A stretch of 64,000 bases of DNA from Novosphingobium sp. 17-62-19. GTDB taxonomy: Bacteria > Pseudomonadota > Alphaproteobacteria > Sphingomonadales > Sphingomonadaceae. Within the stretch, counting starts at the first letter, position 1; the number at the start of each line of letters is the position of its first letter. The notes below the pieces were generated by a model that had not been told where the DNA came from, ran no database searches, and saw only the letters and a list, made by a program, of their open reading frames with translations. The translations under genes and the position numbers were made by a program. Positions 46,317 through 54,828 of this stretch are shown one piece after another. The stretch is taken from NCBI RefSeq assembly GCF_002256775.1, contig NZ_NCII01000019.1, positions 20,979 to 84,978 on the forward strand. The letters run 5' to 3'.

Positions 46317-47738
46317 ATGAGCATCAACATCGGACCGCCGGCCATTGACGAGCTTCGGCCCCGCATCACGGTGATCGGGGTCGGTGGCGCAGGCGGCAAT
46401 GCCATCGCCAACATGATCAACGCGCAGATCGAAGGCGTCGAATTCATCGTCGTCAACACCGATGCGCAGGCGCTCAACAACGCTATCGCCGAAACCCGTA
46501 TCCAGTTGGGGCCTGATATCACGCAGGGCCTTGGCGCAGGCGCCCGTCCCGAAGTGGGCCGCGCCGCCGCCGAAGAAACGCTTGAGGAAATCGAGCGGGC
46601 TCTGGACGGTGTGCACATGGTGTTCATCGCAGCGGGCATGGGCGGGGGCACCGGCACCGGCGCCGCTCCTGTCATCGCTGAAGCGGCCCGCCGCAAGGGG
46701 GTGCTGACCGTCGGCGTCGTTACCAAGCCGTTCCTGTTCGAAGGCACGCGCCGGATGCGCGCTGCGGATTCGGGTATCGAGGAACTGCAGAAGCACGTCG
46801 ACACGCTGATCGTCATTCCCAACCAGAATCTGTTCCTGGTGGCGAAGGCCGAAACGACCTTCAAGGAAGCGTTCCAGCTGGCCGACGAAGTGCTGCAGCA
46901 GGGCGTGCGTTCGATCACCGATTTGATGGTCATGCCCGGTCTCATCAACCTCGACTTCGCCGACGTGCGCTCGGTCATGGGGGAAATGGGCAAGGCGATG
47001 ATGGGGACGGGTGAGGGGGAAGGCCCCAACCGCGCGCTCGAAGCTGCCGAACGCGCCATTGCCAACCCGCTGCTCGATGGCGTGTCGATGGCAGGTGCCA
47101 AGGGCGTCATCATCTCGATCATCGGCGGCGATGACATGAAGCTGCTTGAGGTTGACGAAGCCGCCAACCACATCCGTGAACTCGTCGATCCCAACGCCAA
47201 CATCATCTGGGGCTCTGCTTTCAATCCCGATCTCGATGGCAAGATCCGCGTCTCCGTGGTCGCTACCGGCATCGAACAGAGCAACGAACAGGCAGAAATC
47301 GCCTCGCGTCCTGTGTCGATCCCCGGCACGTCGCGCGGGCCTGCCGTTCCTTCGGCTGCACCCGCGGCACCGGTTTTTACACCGCCGCCTGCGCAGCCTG
47401 AGCCTGCTCCTGCTGCTTTTGTCCCCCCGGCAGAACCTGTGTCGGCACCCGAGCCGGAACCGTTTGATCTGACGCTCGATTTGACATCTTCGCAGGAAGA
47501 GCCGGTCGCGCCGCCGTCTGATGAACTGCTGCTTGGCGATCCTCAGGCTGCGCCAGAACCCGCTATGCCACGCCTGAGTCGGACAGAAGAATCGGCCCCG
47601 GCGAAGGCCGCTGGCGGCAGCACCTTGTTCGAACGCATGGCAAACCTGTCCCGTGGCAACCGCCCCGAAGATGATGACGGTGATGAGGGCGGCTCGCTCA
47701 ACATTCCGCGCTTCCTTGGGCGGCAGAATAACCAGTAA
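46317..47738 (+). CDS. ftsZ: Cell division GTPase FtsZ
   Basis: A 473-residue tubulin homologue that forms the Z ring. The GTP signature GGGTGTG is at residues 109-115 and the catalytic NLDFADV (T7 loop) follows later. A Pro/Ala-rich linker of about 130 residues ends in a conserved C-terminal peptide ([13 protein letters not shown]) that binds FtsA and other partners. GGGAG lies eight bases before ATG. The long linker is typical of alphaproteobacteria. It is separated from ftsA by a 195-base region and so probably has its own promoter. Confidence 0.98.
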   Translation: MSINIGPPAIDELRPRITVIGVGGAGGNAIANMINAQIEGVEFIVVNTDAQALNNAIAETRIQLGPDITQGLGAGARPEVGRAAAEETLEEIERALDGVHMVFIAAGMGGGTGTGAAPVIAEAARRKGVLTVGVVTKPFLFEGTRRMRAADSGIEELQKHVDTLIVIPNQNLFLVAKAETTFKEAFQLADEVLQQGVRSITDLMVMPGLINLDFADVRSVMGEMGKAMMGTGEGEGPNRALEAAERAIANPLLDGVSMAGAKGVIISIIGGDDMKLLEVDEAANHIRELVDPNANIIWGSAFNPDLDGKIRVSVVATGIEQSNEQAEIASRPVSIPGTSRGPAVPSAAPAAPVFTPPPAQPEPAPAAFVPPAEPVSAPEPEPFDLTLDLTSSQEEPVAPPSDELLLGDPQAAPEPAMPRLSRTEESAPAKAAGGSTLFERMANLSRGNRPEDDDGDEGGSLNIPRFLGRQNNQ

Positions 47739-47747
47739 ATGCGATGA

Positions 47748-47770
47748 GCGGCGGTACATGTTGCCGCCGC
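47748..47770. terminator. Hairpin after ftsZ without T tract
   Basis: GCGGCGG and CCGCCGC arms with a 9-base loop start nine bases after the ftsZ stop. Only TTC follows, so it is at best a weak terminator between ftsZ and the SPOR gene. Confidence 0.4.
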
Positions 47771-47802
47771 TTCATCCATAATGATGTATTGAGCGCGGCA
47801 GG

Positions 47803-49881
47803 ATGATGAATCGCTTCCCATACGCGCAAGGCTCGTGCCTCGCCGTCTCGTTGCTGCTTGCCGCAGTCTCTTCCCATGCGCTTGCCCCTGCCGTGATGGC
47901 ACAGGCCGCTCCTGCCACCATATCGCGCCCGGTTGTGCAGTCCACAGCGCCCAGTCCCAGCAGCGAACTCAACGCTGCGTTGGCCCGCCTTGCGACTGAT
48001 CCGCGCAACGTTTCTGCGCTGTCCGATGCCGCCGAAGCAGCGCTCAAATTGGGTGACAGCGATGCCGCCATCGGCTTCCTGACCCGTGCCGATGAAGTGC
48101 AACCCGGTAATGCCCGCACCAAGTCCCTGCTCGGCAAGGCGCACCTCGCCGCTGAAAGACCCGTCGAGGCCATCCGTGCCTTCGACGAAGCCGAGCGCGC
48201 GGGGGGTGATACTTTCGCCATGGCCGCTGAAAGGGCGTTGGCCTACGATCTGGTGGGTGACAATGGCCGTGCCCAGCGCTGGTATCAGGTTGCCCTCAGC
48301 CGTGGCCCCAATGACGAGATCACGCGCCGTTTCGCCATGAGCCTCGCGATTTCCGGTGACCGGCGCGGTGCTGAAACGCTGCTCGCTCCGCTGATCGAAA
48401 AGCAGGACCGTGCCGCCTGGCGTACCCGCACGTTCGCGATGGCCGTCACTGATGGTGCGGACGAGGCAGTGGCTATCGCTTACGCCTCTATGCCACAGGA
48501 TCTCGCTTCGGGCATCGCGCCGTATCTGCGTTTCATGCCCCGGCTGACTCCGTCACAGCAGGCTGCGGCCGCCAACTTCGGACGCTTCCCGCGCGCAGCA
48601 GATATGGGGCGCGATGATCCGCGCGTGGTGCAATACGCTGCGCTCAACCCGCGCGCGCCCCGCGTTGCCGAAGCAGGCCTGATCCCGGCGGGAGCGCCGC
48701 TTGGTCCATCCTCAGCGTCAAAATCCGAAAAGCCCAGCCGGGAAAAGCGCCGCCGTCCGGGCAAAAGCGACGAAAAGACGGTGCTGGCACAGGCCACTCA
48801 ACGTGCTACCGTTCCTGCCGCCGCGGCCCCGCAACCAGCGCCGACCAAAACGACCACGCCGCCCAAAACGCCGCCCAGCACGCAGCAACGTCCACCAGTG
48901 CTGTCGGCGCTTGATGTCCCACCCGGCGCACAGCGCCCGCCAGTGCCGCCGATCCGTCCATCCGCATCCACGCCAGCAGTGGCGCAGAGCGCGCCAGCAG
49001 CGACCGTCCCACCAATTCGCACCGCAGCGATGGCGACGCCGCCCGCTGCTACACCGCGGGCCAGCCAGCCTGCCCCGGCACCAAGCAGCTTCAATCTCGC
49101 ACAAGTTGGCAGCACAACCGTCACGACATCGCCGACAACTGCAACCCCTATGGCCGCGACACCACCGGCCTCCACGCAGACTGCTGCCCTGCCGCCGCCA
49201 GCGCCTGCTCCCTCTGCGCCTGCCTACACATCGGCCGGTGCAACATTTGCCCAGTCTGCTACGCCAACGCCAGTGCCAACGCCAACGCCAACGCCAGCGC
49301 CACCTCCGGCACAATCGCCCGAACCTGCACGCCCTGTGGATTTCGCATCGTTGTTCAAGACGTTCGAGCCGCCAGCGGAAGAGAGGGCCGCCACCGTCGC
49401 CGCCGTCGATATCACGCGCCTGCCGCCCAAGCCTGCGCCAAAGCCCGATCCGCGCGGTGAACGCCCCGATGGGCCGACCGACGTCTCACGCACGCCCGCC
49501 AAGGAAGCCGAAAAGGCCGCTCCCAAGGACGCCAAGGCAAGCGCAAAGGCAGCAAAAGATGCAAAGGCGGCCAAGGACGCAAAGGCCAAGAAGGCTCCAC
49601 CCAGTCACCCCAGCCGCATCTGGGTGCAGGTGCTTACCGGTGCAAACAAGGGCGTGATGGACAACGAATGGCGCCGCTTGGTGAAAGTAGCGCCAACCCT
49701 CCTGCGCAGCCGCAAGCCATACCTTTCCCCCTGGCGCAGCAATTTCCGGCTGCTCACCGGTCCGTTTGAAAGCGAGGCAGCAGCACAGGATTTCGTCACC
49801 AAACTCAGCAAGGACGGCGTTTCAAGCTTCCAGTGGACCAGCCCGGCGGGGCAAGCGGTCGATACTTTGGCCCTGAAATAG
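47803..49881 (+). CDS. Secreted TPR and SPOR-domain protein
   Basis: A 692-residue protein with a signal peptide (LAVSLLLAAVSSHALAPAVMA). TPR-like helical repeats run over about residues 45-250, a very long Pro/Ala/Thr-rich low-complexity region (about 310-520, with PTPVPTPTPTPAP) follows, then a Lys/Ala-rich stretch and a C-terminal SPOR domain (about 605-690, beginning RIWVQVLTG). SPOR domains bind denuded glycan strands at the division septum, so a septal role is likely, in keeping with its place directly downstream of ftsZ. Function beyond that is unknown. ATG 47803 and 47806 are equivalent starts. Confidence 0.85.
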   Translation: MMNRFPYAQGSCLAVSLLLAAVSSHALAPAVMAQAAPATISRPVVQSTAPSPSSELNAALARLATDPRNVSALSDAAEAALKLGDSDAAIGFLTRADEVQPGNARTKSLLGKAHLAAERPVEAIRAFDEAERAGGDTFAMAAERALAYDLVGDNGRAQRWYQVALSRGPNDEITRRFAMSLAISGDRRGAETLLAPLIEKQDRAAWRTRTFAMAVTDGADEAVAIAYASMPQDLASGIAPYLRFMPRLTPSQQAAAANFGRFPRAADMGRDDPRVVQYAALNPRAPRVAEAGLIPAGAPLGPSSASKSEKPSREKRRRPGKSDEKTVLAQATQRATVPAAAAPQPAPTKTTTPPKTPPSTQQRPPVLSALDVPPGAQRPPVPPIRPSASTPAVAQSAPAATVPPIRTAAMATPPAATPRASQPAPAPSSFNLAQVGSTTVTTSPTTATPMAATPPASTQTAALPPPAPAPSAPAYTSAGATFAQSATPTPVPTPTPTPAPPPAQSPEPARPVDFASLFKTFEPPAEERAATVAAVDITRLPPKPAPKPDPRGERPDGPTDVSRTPAKEAEKAAPKDAKASAKAAKDAKAAKDAKAKKAPPSHPSRIWVQVLTGANKGVMDNEWRRLVKVAPTLLRSRKPYLSPWRSNFRLLTGPFESEAAAQDFVTKLSKDGVSSFQWTSPAGQAVDTLALK

Positions 49882-50065
49882 GGGCCTCGGGCAAGGGTGG
49901 TTGTTCACTCCTTGTCCACAGCTTTCCCACAAGCTTATCGAGTTTTGCCCAACCGCCTGTTAACCCACGATTGTCGGCAAGGGGTGTTAACCCCCATTGA
50001 CGGTGTGAGCAGCAGGCAGGACATTTCGTCCCGTCCGGGCCGACCAGCCTAGGAGGCCCGATCAA
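49882..50065. other. Intergenic region with DnaA-like and TTAACC motifs
   Basis: This 184-base region between the SPOR gene and the YbjN gene has two DnaA-box-like words (TTGTCCACA at 49912, TTTCCCACA at 49923) and two TTAACC half-sites (49960, 49987) like those bound by CtrA. Each is a partial match. No gene is seen. Confidence 0.4.
50051..50056 (+). promoter_or_regulatory. Shine-Dalgarno site fixing the YbjN start
   Basis: AGGAGG lies nine bases before GTG 50066, and supports that start over the ATG six codons downstream. Confidence 0.7.
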
Positions 50066-50587
50066 GTGTTCAGGGGACGGACGATGCGGACCGGTCATGA
50101 CGATAACGAGCGCGAGGAGGCTGCGCCCGTTGACATGATCGCATCGCTGTTCGAAGCGCGCGGCTGGCCGTGCGAATTCGTCTCGGACGATGAAGTCACT
50201 GGCGAAATCCAGGGATCATGGGCAAACTATCAGCTCCGCGCGATCTGGCGTGTCGAAGATCACGTGCTCCAGATCCTGTGCCTGCCCGATATCCGCATTC
50301 CCGATGACAAGAAGTCGGCGGTTTTCGAACTGATGGCCCTGATCAACGAGCAGGTTTGGATCGGCCACTTCGATATCTGGTCAAATGGCGCGGTCCTGCT
50401 CTATCGCCACGGCCTCATGCTGGGCGACGAAGGCCTGCTCAGCATCGGTCAGGCGCAGGCCGCGATCGAGGCAGCGGTGGATGAATGCGACCGCTTTTAC
50501 CCCGCCTTCCAGTTCATCATGTGGGGCGACAAGTCTCCCGCTGAAGCCCTTGCCAGTGCCATGGTGGATGCGGCCGGAGAGGCGTGA
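50066..50587 (+). CDS. YbjN domain-containing protein
   Basis: A 173-residue cytosolic protein of the YbjN family (formerly called a bacterial sensory transduction regulator). The domain (roughly residues 22-165) includes LFEARGWPCEFVSDDEV and VFELMALINEQVWIGHFDIW. The fold resembles type III secretion chaperones. In other bacteria YbjN affects motility, exopolysaccharide and stress traits, with no defined mechanism. GTG 50066 has a strong AGGAGG nine bases upstream. It is followed 81 bases later by proC. Confidence 0.85.
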   Translation: MFRGRTMRTGHDDNEREEAAPVDMIASLFEARGWPCEFVSDDEVTGEIQGSWANYQLRAIWRVEDHVLQILCLPDIRIPDDKKSAVFELMALINEQVWIGHFDIWSNGAVLLYRHGLMLGDEGLLSIGQAQAAIEAAVDECDRFYPAFQFIMWGDKSPAEALASAMVDAAGEA

Positions 50588-50668
50588 GCGACTCCCTGCC
50601 AAGACCGCTTGCCGGAAGCGTGGCTGATGGGCATTGAGCAGCGTTGAGCGACTCAAGGATAACAGCCC

Positions 50669-51475
50669 ATGACCAAGACCTTCCTCCAGTTCGGCTGCGG
50701 CAACATGGGCGGGGCCATGCTCAAAGGCTGGTTGGCTGGCGGCATGGCGCCTGAGACCTTCACCATCGTCGATCCCTATCTCGAAGCCGCACCGCAAGGC
50801 GTCCGTCTCCTCCACGCCGCGCCGCAGGGCGAGGGGGCATTCGATGTCGTCCTGTTGGGCTTTAAGCCACAGCAGTTGCCCGATGCGGCGACGACGGTGC
50901 GCCCGTTCGTTGGCCCGGACACCCTGCTGCTCTCGATCCTCGCAGGAGTCGATCTGGCCACCCTGCGCAGCGCGTTCCCCGATGCGCGCGCGATCGTCCG
51001 CGTGATGCCAAACCTCGCCGCCGCGCTCGGCAAATCGCCCATCGCGCTGGTCGGGGAGGCCGATGAAGCCGCTAGCGCACAGGTCGATGCACTGATGGCT
51101 CCACTCGGTCAGGCTGAATGGCTGAGCGCGGAAGATCAGATGGACCTGGTCACCGCCCTCGCGGGATCAGGCCCCGCCTTCGTCTACCGCGTGATCGATG
51201 CACTGGCACAAGGGGCTGCGGCACTCGGCCTTCCGCGCGAACAGGCAGACCGGTTGGCGCTGTCGATGGTCGAAGGCGCAGCGATGCTCGCCGCCGCGTC
51301 CGAACACAGTCCCGGCGAACTCGCGCGCCGCGTTGCCAGCCCCGGCGGCGTCACCCAGGTCGGCATCGATGTGCTCGACAAGGACGCCCGACTGGTCTCG
51401 CTGATGACCGATACTTTGCGCGGTGCAAAGGACCGTAGCGCCGAGATGACCGAGCAGGCGCGGGCCAAAACCTGA
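50669..51475 (+). CDS. proC: Pyrroline-5-carboxylate reductase
   Basis: A 268-residue NADPH-dependent reductase completing proline synthesis. The dinucleotide motif QFGCGNMGGAML and the C-terminal ALAGSGPAFVYRVIDAL and SPGGVTQVGIDVL motifs are intact. AAGGAT nine bases upstream supports the ATG. proB lies 3.3 kb downstream on the same strand, but proA is not in the window. Nothing unusual was seen in the protein. Confidence 0.95.
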   Translation: MTKTFLQFGCGNMGGAMLKGWLAGGMAPETFTIVDPYLEAAPQGVRLLHAAPQGEGAFDVVLLGFKPQQLPDAATTVRPFVGPDTLLLSILAGVDLATLRSAFPDARAIVRVMPNLAAALGKSPIALVGEADEAASAQVDALMAPLGQAEWLSAEDQMDLVTALAGSGPAFVYRVIDALAQGAAALGLPREQADRLALSMVEGAAMLAAASEHSPGELARRVASPGGVTQVGIDVLDKDARLVSLMTDTLRGAKDRSAEMTEQARAKT

Positions 51476-51598
51476 TCGCCGCAACAATTCGTTACAAATG
51501 ATTGGTCGCCTCTGGCACCGGTTTCGCTTGAAAGCGGAACCCAAAGCGCCGATATTCCGTTTACGTGGTCATTGGGGCCACATAACGGAGCTTTGAAA

Positions 51599-52342
51599 AT
51601 GGCAAATTGGAACGACCCTCGGCCCAACGGGACGGGTTTCGGCGCGTCTCCGAGCCTTTCTGGCGCTTCCACACGCGGCGAAGTGTTCGACGCGGGTCTG
51701 CGCCGTCACATGCTGTCGATCTACAACTACATGGCCTCGGGCGTCATGCTTTCGGGCATCGTCGCGCTGCTGTTTGCCACTTCGGGCATGACGCAGGCTG
51801 TCATGGGCACGCCGCTCAAGTGGCTGATCATCCTGGCACCTCTGGCATTCGTGATGTTCATGAGCTTTGGGGCGAACAAGTTTTCCACCACGGCGCTTCA
51901 GGGCATGTTCTGGGGCTTTGCCGTGGCAATGGGCCTGTCGATGTCGACCATCTTTCTGGTCTACACCGGCACCTCGATCGCTGTAACGTTCTTCGCTACG
52001 GCGGGTGCTTTTGCGGGTCTTAGCCTCTATGGCTATACCACCAAGAAGGACCTGTCCGGCATGGGTACGTTCTTGATCATGGGCGTAGTCGGCCTGCTGA
52101 TTGCAATGGTGCTCAACATGTTCCTGCAGTCGTCAGGCTTGGCACTCGCGATCAGCTTCCTTGGCGTGCTGATCTTCGCTGGCCTCACCGCCTATGATAC
52201 GCAGCGTCTCAAGGAACAGTATGCCTACGTTGCAGGCACGGATTTCGCGGGCAAGGCCGTCGTGCTCGGCGCGCTGAGCCTCTACCTTGATTTCATCAAC
52301 ATGTTCCAGTTCCTGCTGCAGTTCATGGGCGAACGCCGCTGA
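51599..52342 (+). CDS. Bax inhibitor-1/YccA family membrane protein
   Basis: A 247-residue protein with about seven membrane helices, belonging to the Bax inhibitor-1 (TMBIM) family. In bacteria some members act as pH-sensitive calcium leak channels, and YccA modulates FtsH. The C-terminal AYDTQRLKEQYAY and DFINMFQFLLQF segment is typical. GGAG eight bases before ATG 51599 decides that start; an ATG nine codons upstream lacks a ribosome site. It ends in a good terminator and appears to be a single-gene unit. Confidence 0.9.
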   Translation: MANWNDPRPNGTGFGASPSLSGASTRGEVFDAGLRRHMLSIYNYMASGVMLSGIVALLFATSGMTQAVMGTPLKWLIILAPLAFVMFMSFGANKFSTTALQGMFWGFAVAMGLSMSTIFLVYTGTSIAVTFFATAGAFAGLSLYGYTTKKDLSGMGTFLIMGVVGLLIAMVLNMFLQSSGLALAISFLGVLIFAGLTAYDTQRLKEQYAYVAGTDFAGKAVVLGALSLYLDFINMFQFLLQFMGERR

Positions 52343-52373
52343 TCTGCTGAAGCAATTGGGCTGAACAAGATTG

Positions 52374-52405
52374 CCCGGCGGGCCGCAACGGCTCGCCGGG
52401 TTTTC
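52374..52405 (+). terminator. Rho-independent terminator of the Bax inhibitor-1 gene
   Basis: CCCGGCG and CGCCGGG arms with a 13-base loop that can itself pair, followed by TTTTC, starting 32 bases after the stop. Confidence 0.85.
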
Positions 52406-52535
52406 TTTGCGTGGGGGATTCTCATTTGCGCACATTCGCGCTAATGTCCCTTCATCTTGCAGCAATGTTCCGCGGTTCAAGCTTCACTGCTGAAAATCGG
52501 ATTGTTCAATAATCGAATTCCTTGGGGGAATGCCG

Positions 52536-53267
52536 ATGTTCGAGTTCCGGCGCGTTATCGCGCCAACTGCCCTGACCACCGTCTTGGCCATCGGCCTTGC
52601 ATCCTGTGCTGCGCCGCCTCCGCCACCTCCGCCGCCGCCCCCGCCGCCGCCCAAGGTGGTCGTCATCCCGCCAAAGCCGCGGGCACCCAATGGTGCTTCT
52701 GACAATCTGCGCATTCCGCCCGCAGACGCCAATGGCCTGCGCTATTCGATCAACCGCGACATCAGCCCCGCACAGATGCTGTGGAACCTGCGTTCGGCCT
52801 ATAACGTTGCTGCGCTCAACTGCAGCAAGCCGCAACACGCTGATATTCTGCCGCGCTACAAGACGTTCCTGACCGCTCACGCCAAGACGCTGACGGCAAC
52901 CAACAAAAAAGTCGACGCCGAATTCAGGGCCAAGCACGGCGCAAAGTTCATCGCCCCGCGTGAAGCCTACATGACATCGGTTTACAACCACTTCGCGCTG
53001 CCGCCGACTCTCCATGACTTTTGTGACGCTGTGGGGGCAGTCACACGCGATGGTGCTGCGGTGAAATCTGCCGAACTTGAAGCCTTCGCTGCTCGAAGCC
53101 TTCCCAGTATCGAAGTGGTGTTCGACGATTTCTACCGTCGCTACGAAGTCTATCGTAACGATCTGGCGATCTGGCAGGCGCAGTATGGTCAGCCGGTAAC
53201 AACGGCACAGCCCGCCGTCACAGTGCCGGGTGTATCGATGCAAAGCTCCGCAGGCGCTGGCAACTGA
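52536..53267 (+). CDS. Uncharacterised lipoprotein with a 13-proline run
   Basis: A 243-residue probable lipoprotein. The N-terminal signal ends LAIGLASC with C24 as the likely acylated residue, followed by a run of 13 prolines encoded by 52614-52652 and a basic linker. The rest (about residues 60-243) is a helical globular domain with no recognised family, containing [20 protein letters not shown] and [17 protein letters not shown] 52536 is chosen because GGGGGA lies six bases upstream; ATG 52530 would abut it. The polyproline may span the periplasm or require EF-P. Function unknown. Confidence 0.75.
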   Translation: MFEFRRVIAPTALTTVLAIGLASCAAPPPPPPPPPPPPPKVVVIPPKPRAPNGASDNLRIPPADANGLRYSINRDISPAQMLWNLRSAYNVAALNCSKPQHADILPRYKTFLTAHAKTLTATNKKVDAEFRAKHGAKFIAPREAYMTSVYNHFALPPTLHDFCDAVGAVTRDGAAVKSAELEAFAARSLPSIEVVFDDFYRRYEVYRNDLAIWQAQYGQPVTTAQPAVTVPGVSMQSSAGAGN

Positions 53268-53384
53268 ACCGCGGCACGCCGCAAAGAATCTGAACAATAG
53301 GTCTTTGCAGGCCGGAAGCGCTGCGCTAATGGCGGCGCTTCCGTTGGCGTGCCTTGTGTGCGTCCGATGGGCGATACCCGGAAC

Positions 53385-53460
<76 letters not shown>

Positions 53461-53470
53461 CTAGGTATCA

Positions 53471-53507
53471 TCGAACCGCCTGATCAGGCAGGCGCCTTGC
53501 GGTTCGA
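53471..53507 (+). terminator. Strong hairpin after tRNA-Ala
   Basis: TCGAACCGC and GCGGTTCGA form a perfect nine-pair stem with a 19-base loop that holds a CCTGATCAGG palindrome. It starts 11 bases after the tRNA and lacks a T tract, so it may be a processing or Rho-dependent end. Confidence 0.5.
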
Positions 53508-53617
53508 CGTTACAAGCTCTCCATGAACGGGTAAAAGGCTCGCTCCGGGGCGCGATGTTGCATTTGCTTCGGGCCTGTCAGTCACGTTTTGTGGCGCCAG
53601 TTGGATCAGTTACCCGT

Positions 53618-54676
53618 ATGCATTTTCTCGATCAGGCCAAGATTTTCATTCGCTCAGGGCAAGGCGGCCCTGGTGCCGTCAGCTTCCGTCGTGAGAAGTA
53701 CGAAGAGTACGGCGGCCCCAACGGCGGCAACGGCGGCAAGGGTGGCGACATCATTTTCGAAGCCGTCGCCGGTCTGAACACTTTGATCGACTTCCGCTAT
53801 ACCCAGCATTTCAAGGCCCAACGCGGCCACGGTGGCGCTGGCTCCAACCGCACCGGGGCAGGGGGCGAGGATCTGGTGATCAAGGTTCCCGTCGGTACGC
53901 AGGTGCTCGACGATGACCGTGAGACTGTCCTGCTCGACCTTACCGAAGTCGGTCAGCAGGTCGTCCTGCTGCGCGGCGGCGATGGCGGGCGGGGCAATGC
54001 TTCGTACAAGACTTCGACCAACCGCGCCCCGCGCCAGCATGGTCCTGGCTGGCCCGGTGAGGAAATGTACGTCTGGCTGCGGCTTAAACTGCTGGCCGAT
54101 GCCGGCCTTGTTGGCCTGCCGAATGCGGGCAAGTCCACCTTCATCAACCAGATCACAAACACCAAGGCCAAAGTCGGTGAATACGCCTTCACCACACTGC
54201 GTCCGCAACTTGGCGTGGTATGGCATCGCAATCGTGAATTCGTGCTGGCCGACATCCCCGGCCTGATCGAAGGCGCGGCAGATGGCGCGGGCATCGGTGA
54301 TCGCTTCCTCGGCCATATCGAACGCTGCCGCGTGCTGATCCACCTGATCGACATTCACAGCGAAACCGACCCCACCGAAGCCATGCACATCGTCGAAGGC
54401 GAACTCGAAGCCTATGGCTCTGGCCTTGACGAAAAGCCCCGCCTGATCGCGCTCAACAAGATCGACCTTGTCGACGCAGAACTGGTGAAGGCCTTCAGCA
54501 AGGAACTCATCGCCGCCGGTGCCGACAAGGTCTATCCGATCTCCGGCGCAACCGGCAAAGGCATGGACGCCCTGATGGACGCCGTGCTCGGCTACCTCCC
54601 GCAAGCCACCATCACCGAACGCCCGACGGGCCAGGTCGAGGATGGCGACGACGAAAAGCCCTGGTCGCCAATCTGA
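53618..54676 (+). CDS. obgE: Obg family GTPase
   Basis: A 352-residue essential GTPase linked to ribosome (50S) assembly and stringent response. The glycine-rich Obg domain (residues 1-158, with GGPNGGNGGKGGD) and the G domain with GLPNAGKST (166-174), DIPGL and NKID motifs are complete. ATG 53618 gives the standard N-terminus; the frame is open 21 codons further upstream without similarity. The C-terminus is short, lacking the extra TGS-like domain. A dispersed hairpin repeat separates it from proB. Confidence 0.95.
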   Translation: MHFLDQAKIFIRSGQGGPGAVSFRREKYEEYGGPNGGNGGKGGDIIFEAVAGLNTLIDFRYTQHFKAQRGHGGAGSNRTGAGGEDLVIKVPVGTQVLDDDRETVLLDLTEVGQQVVLLRGGDGGRGNASYKTSTNRAPRQHGPGWPGEEMYVWLRLKLLADAGLVGLPNAGKSTFINQITNTKAKVGEYAFTTLRPQLGVVWHRNREFVLADIPGLIEGAADGAGIGDRFLGHIERCRVLIHLIDIHSETDPTEAMHIVEGELEAYGSGLDEKPRLIALNKIDLVDAELVKAFSKELIAAGADKVYPISGATGKGMDALMDAVLGYLPQATITERPTGQVEDGDDEKPWSPI

Positions 54677-54678
54677 TG

Positions 54679-54746
54679 CTTCGACAAGCTCAGCATGAGC
54701 GGCTGGGGAAACACCCTCAAGCCCGCTTGTCCTGAGCTTGTCGAAG
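54679..54746. repeat. Inverted-repeat element (CTTCGACAAGCTCAG family)
   Basis: CTTCGACAAGCTCAG at 54679-54693 and its perfect reverse complement at 54732-54746 bracket 38 bases. It is the same family as the element between murG and murC. It fills the gap between obgE and proB. Confidence 0.85.
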
Positions 54747-54828
54747 GACGGATGTGTAACGCCACAACGCCCCACATATCCGACCGGCAACCCTTCACGC
54801 ACTGTCACAAATACCCTAAGCGGCTCCC

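Noticed and set aside
46170-47759. A 529-codon open frame opposite ftsZ
   Set aside because: It covers ftsZ and its leader on the other strand and has arginine-rich shadow composition.
52530-52535. ATG 52530 as the start of the polyproline lipoprotein
   Set aside because: It abuts the GGGGGA ribosome site with no spacing, whereas ATG 52536 has a six-base spacer.
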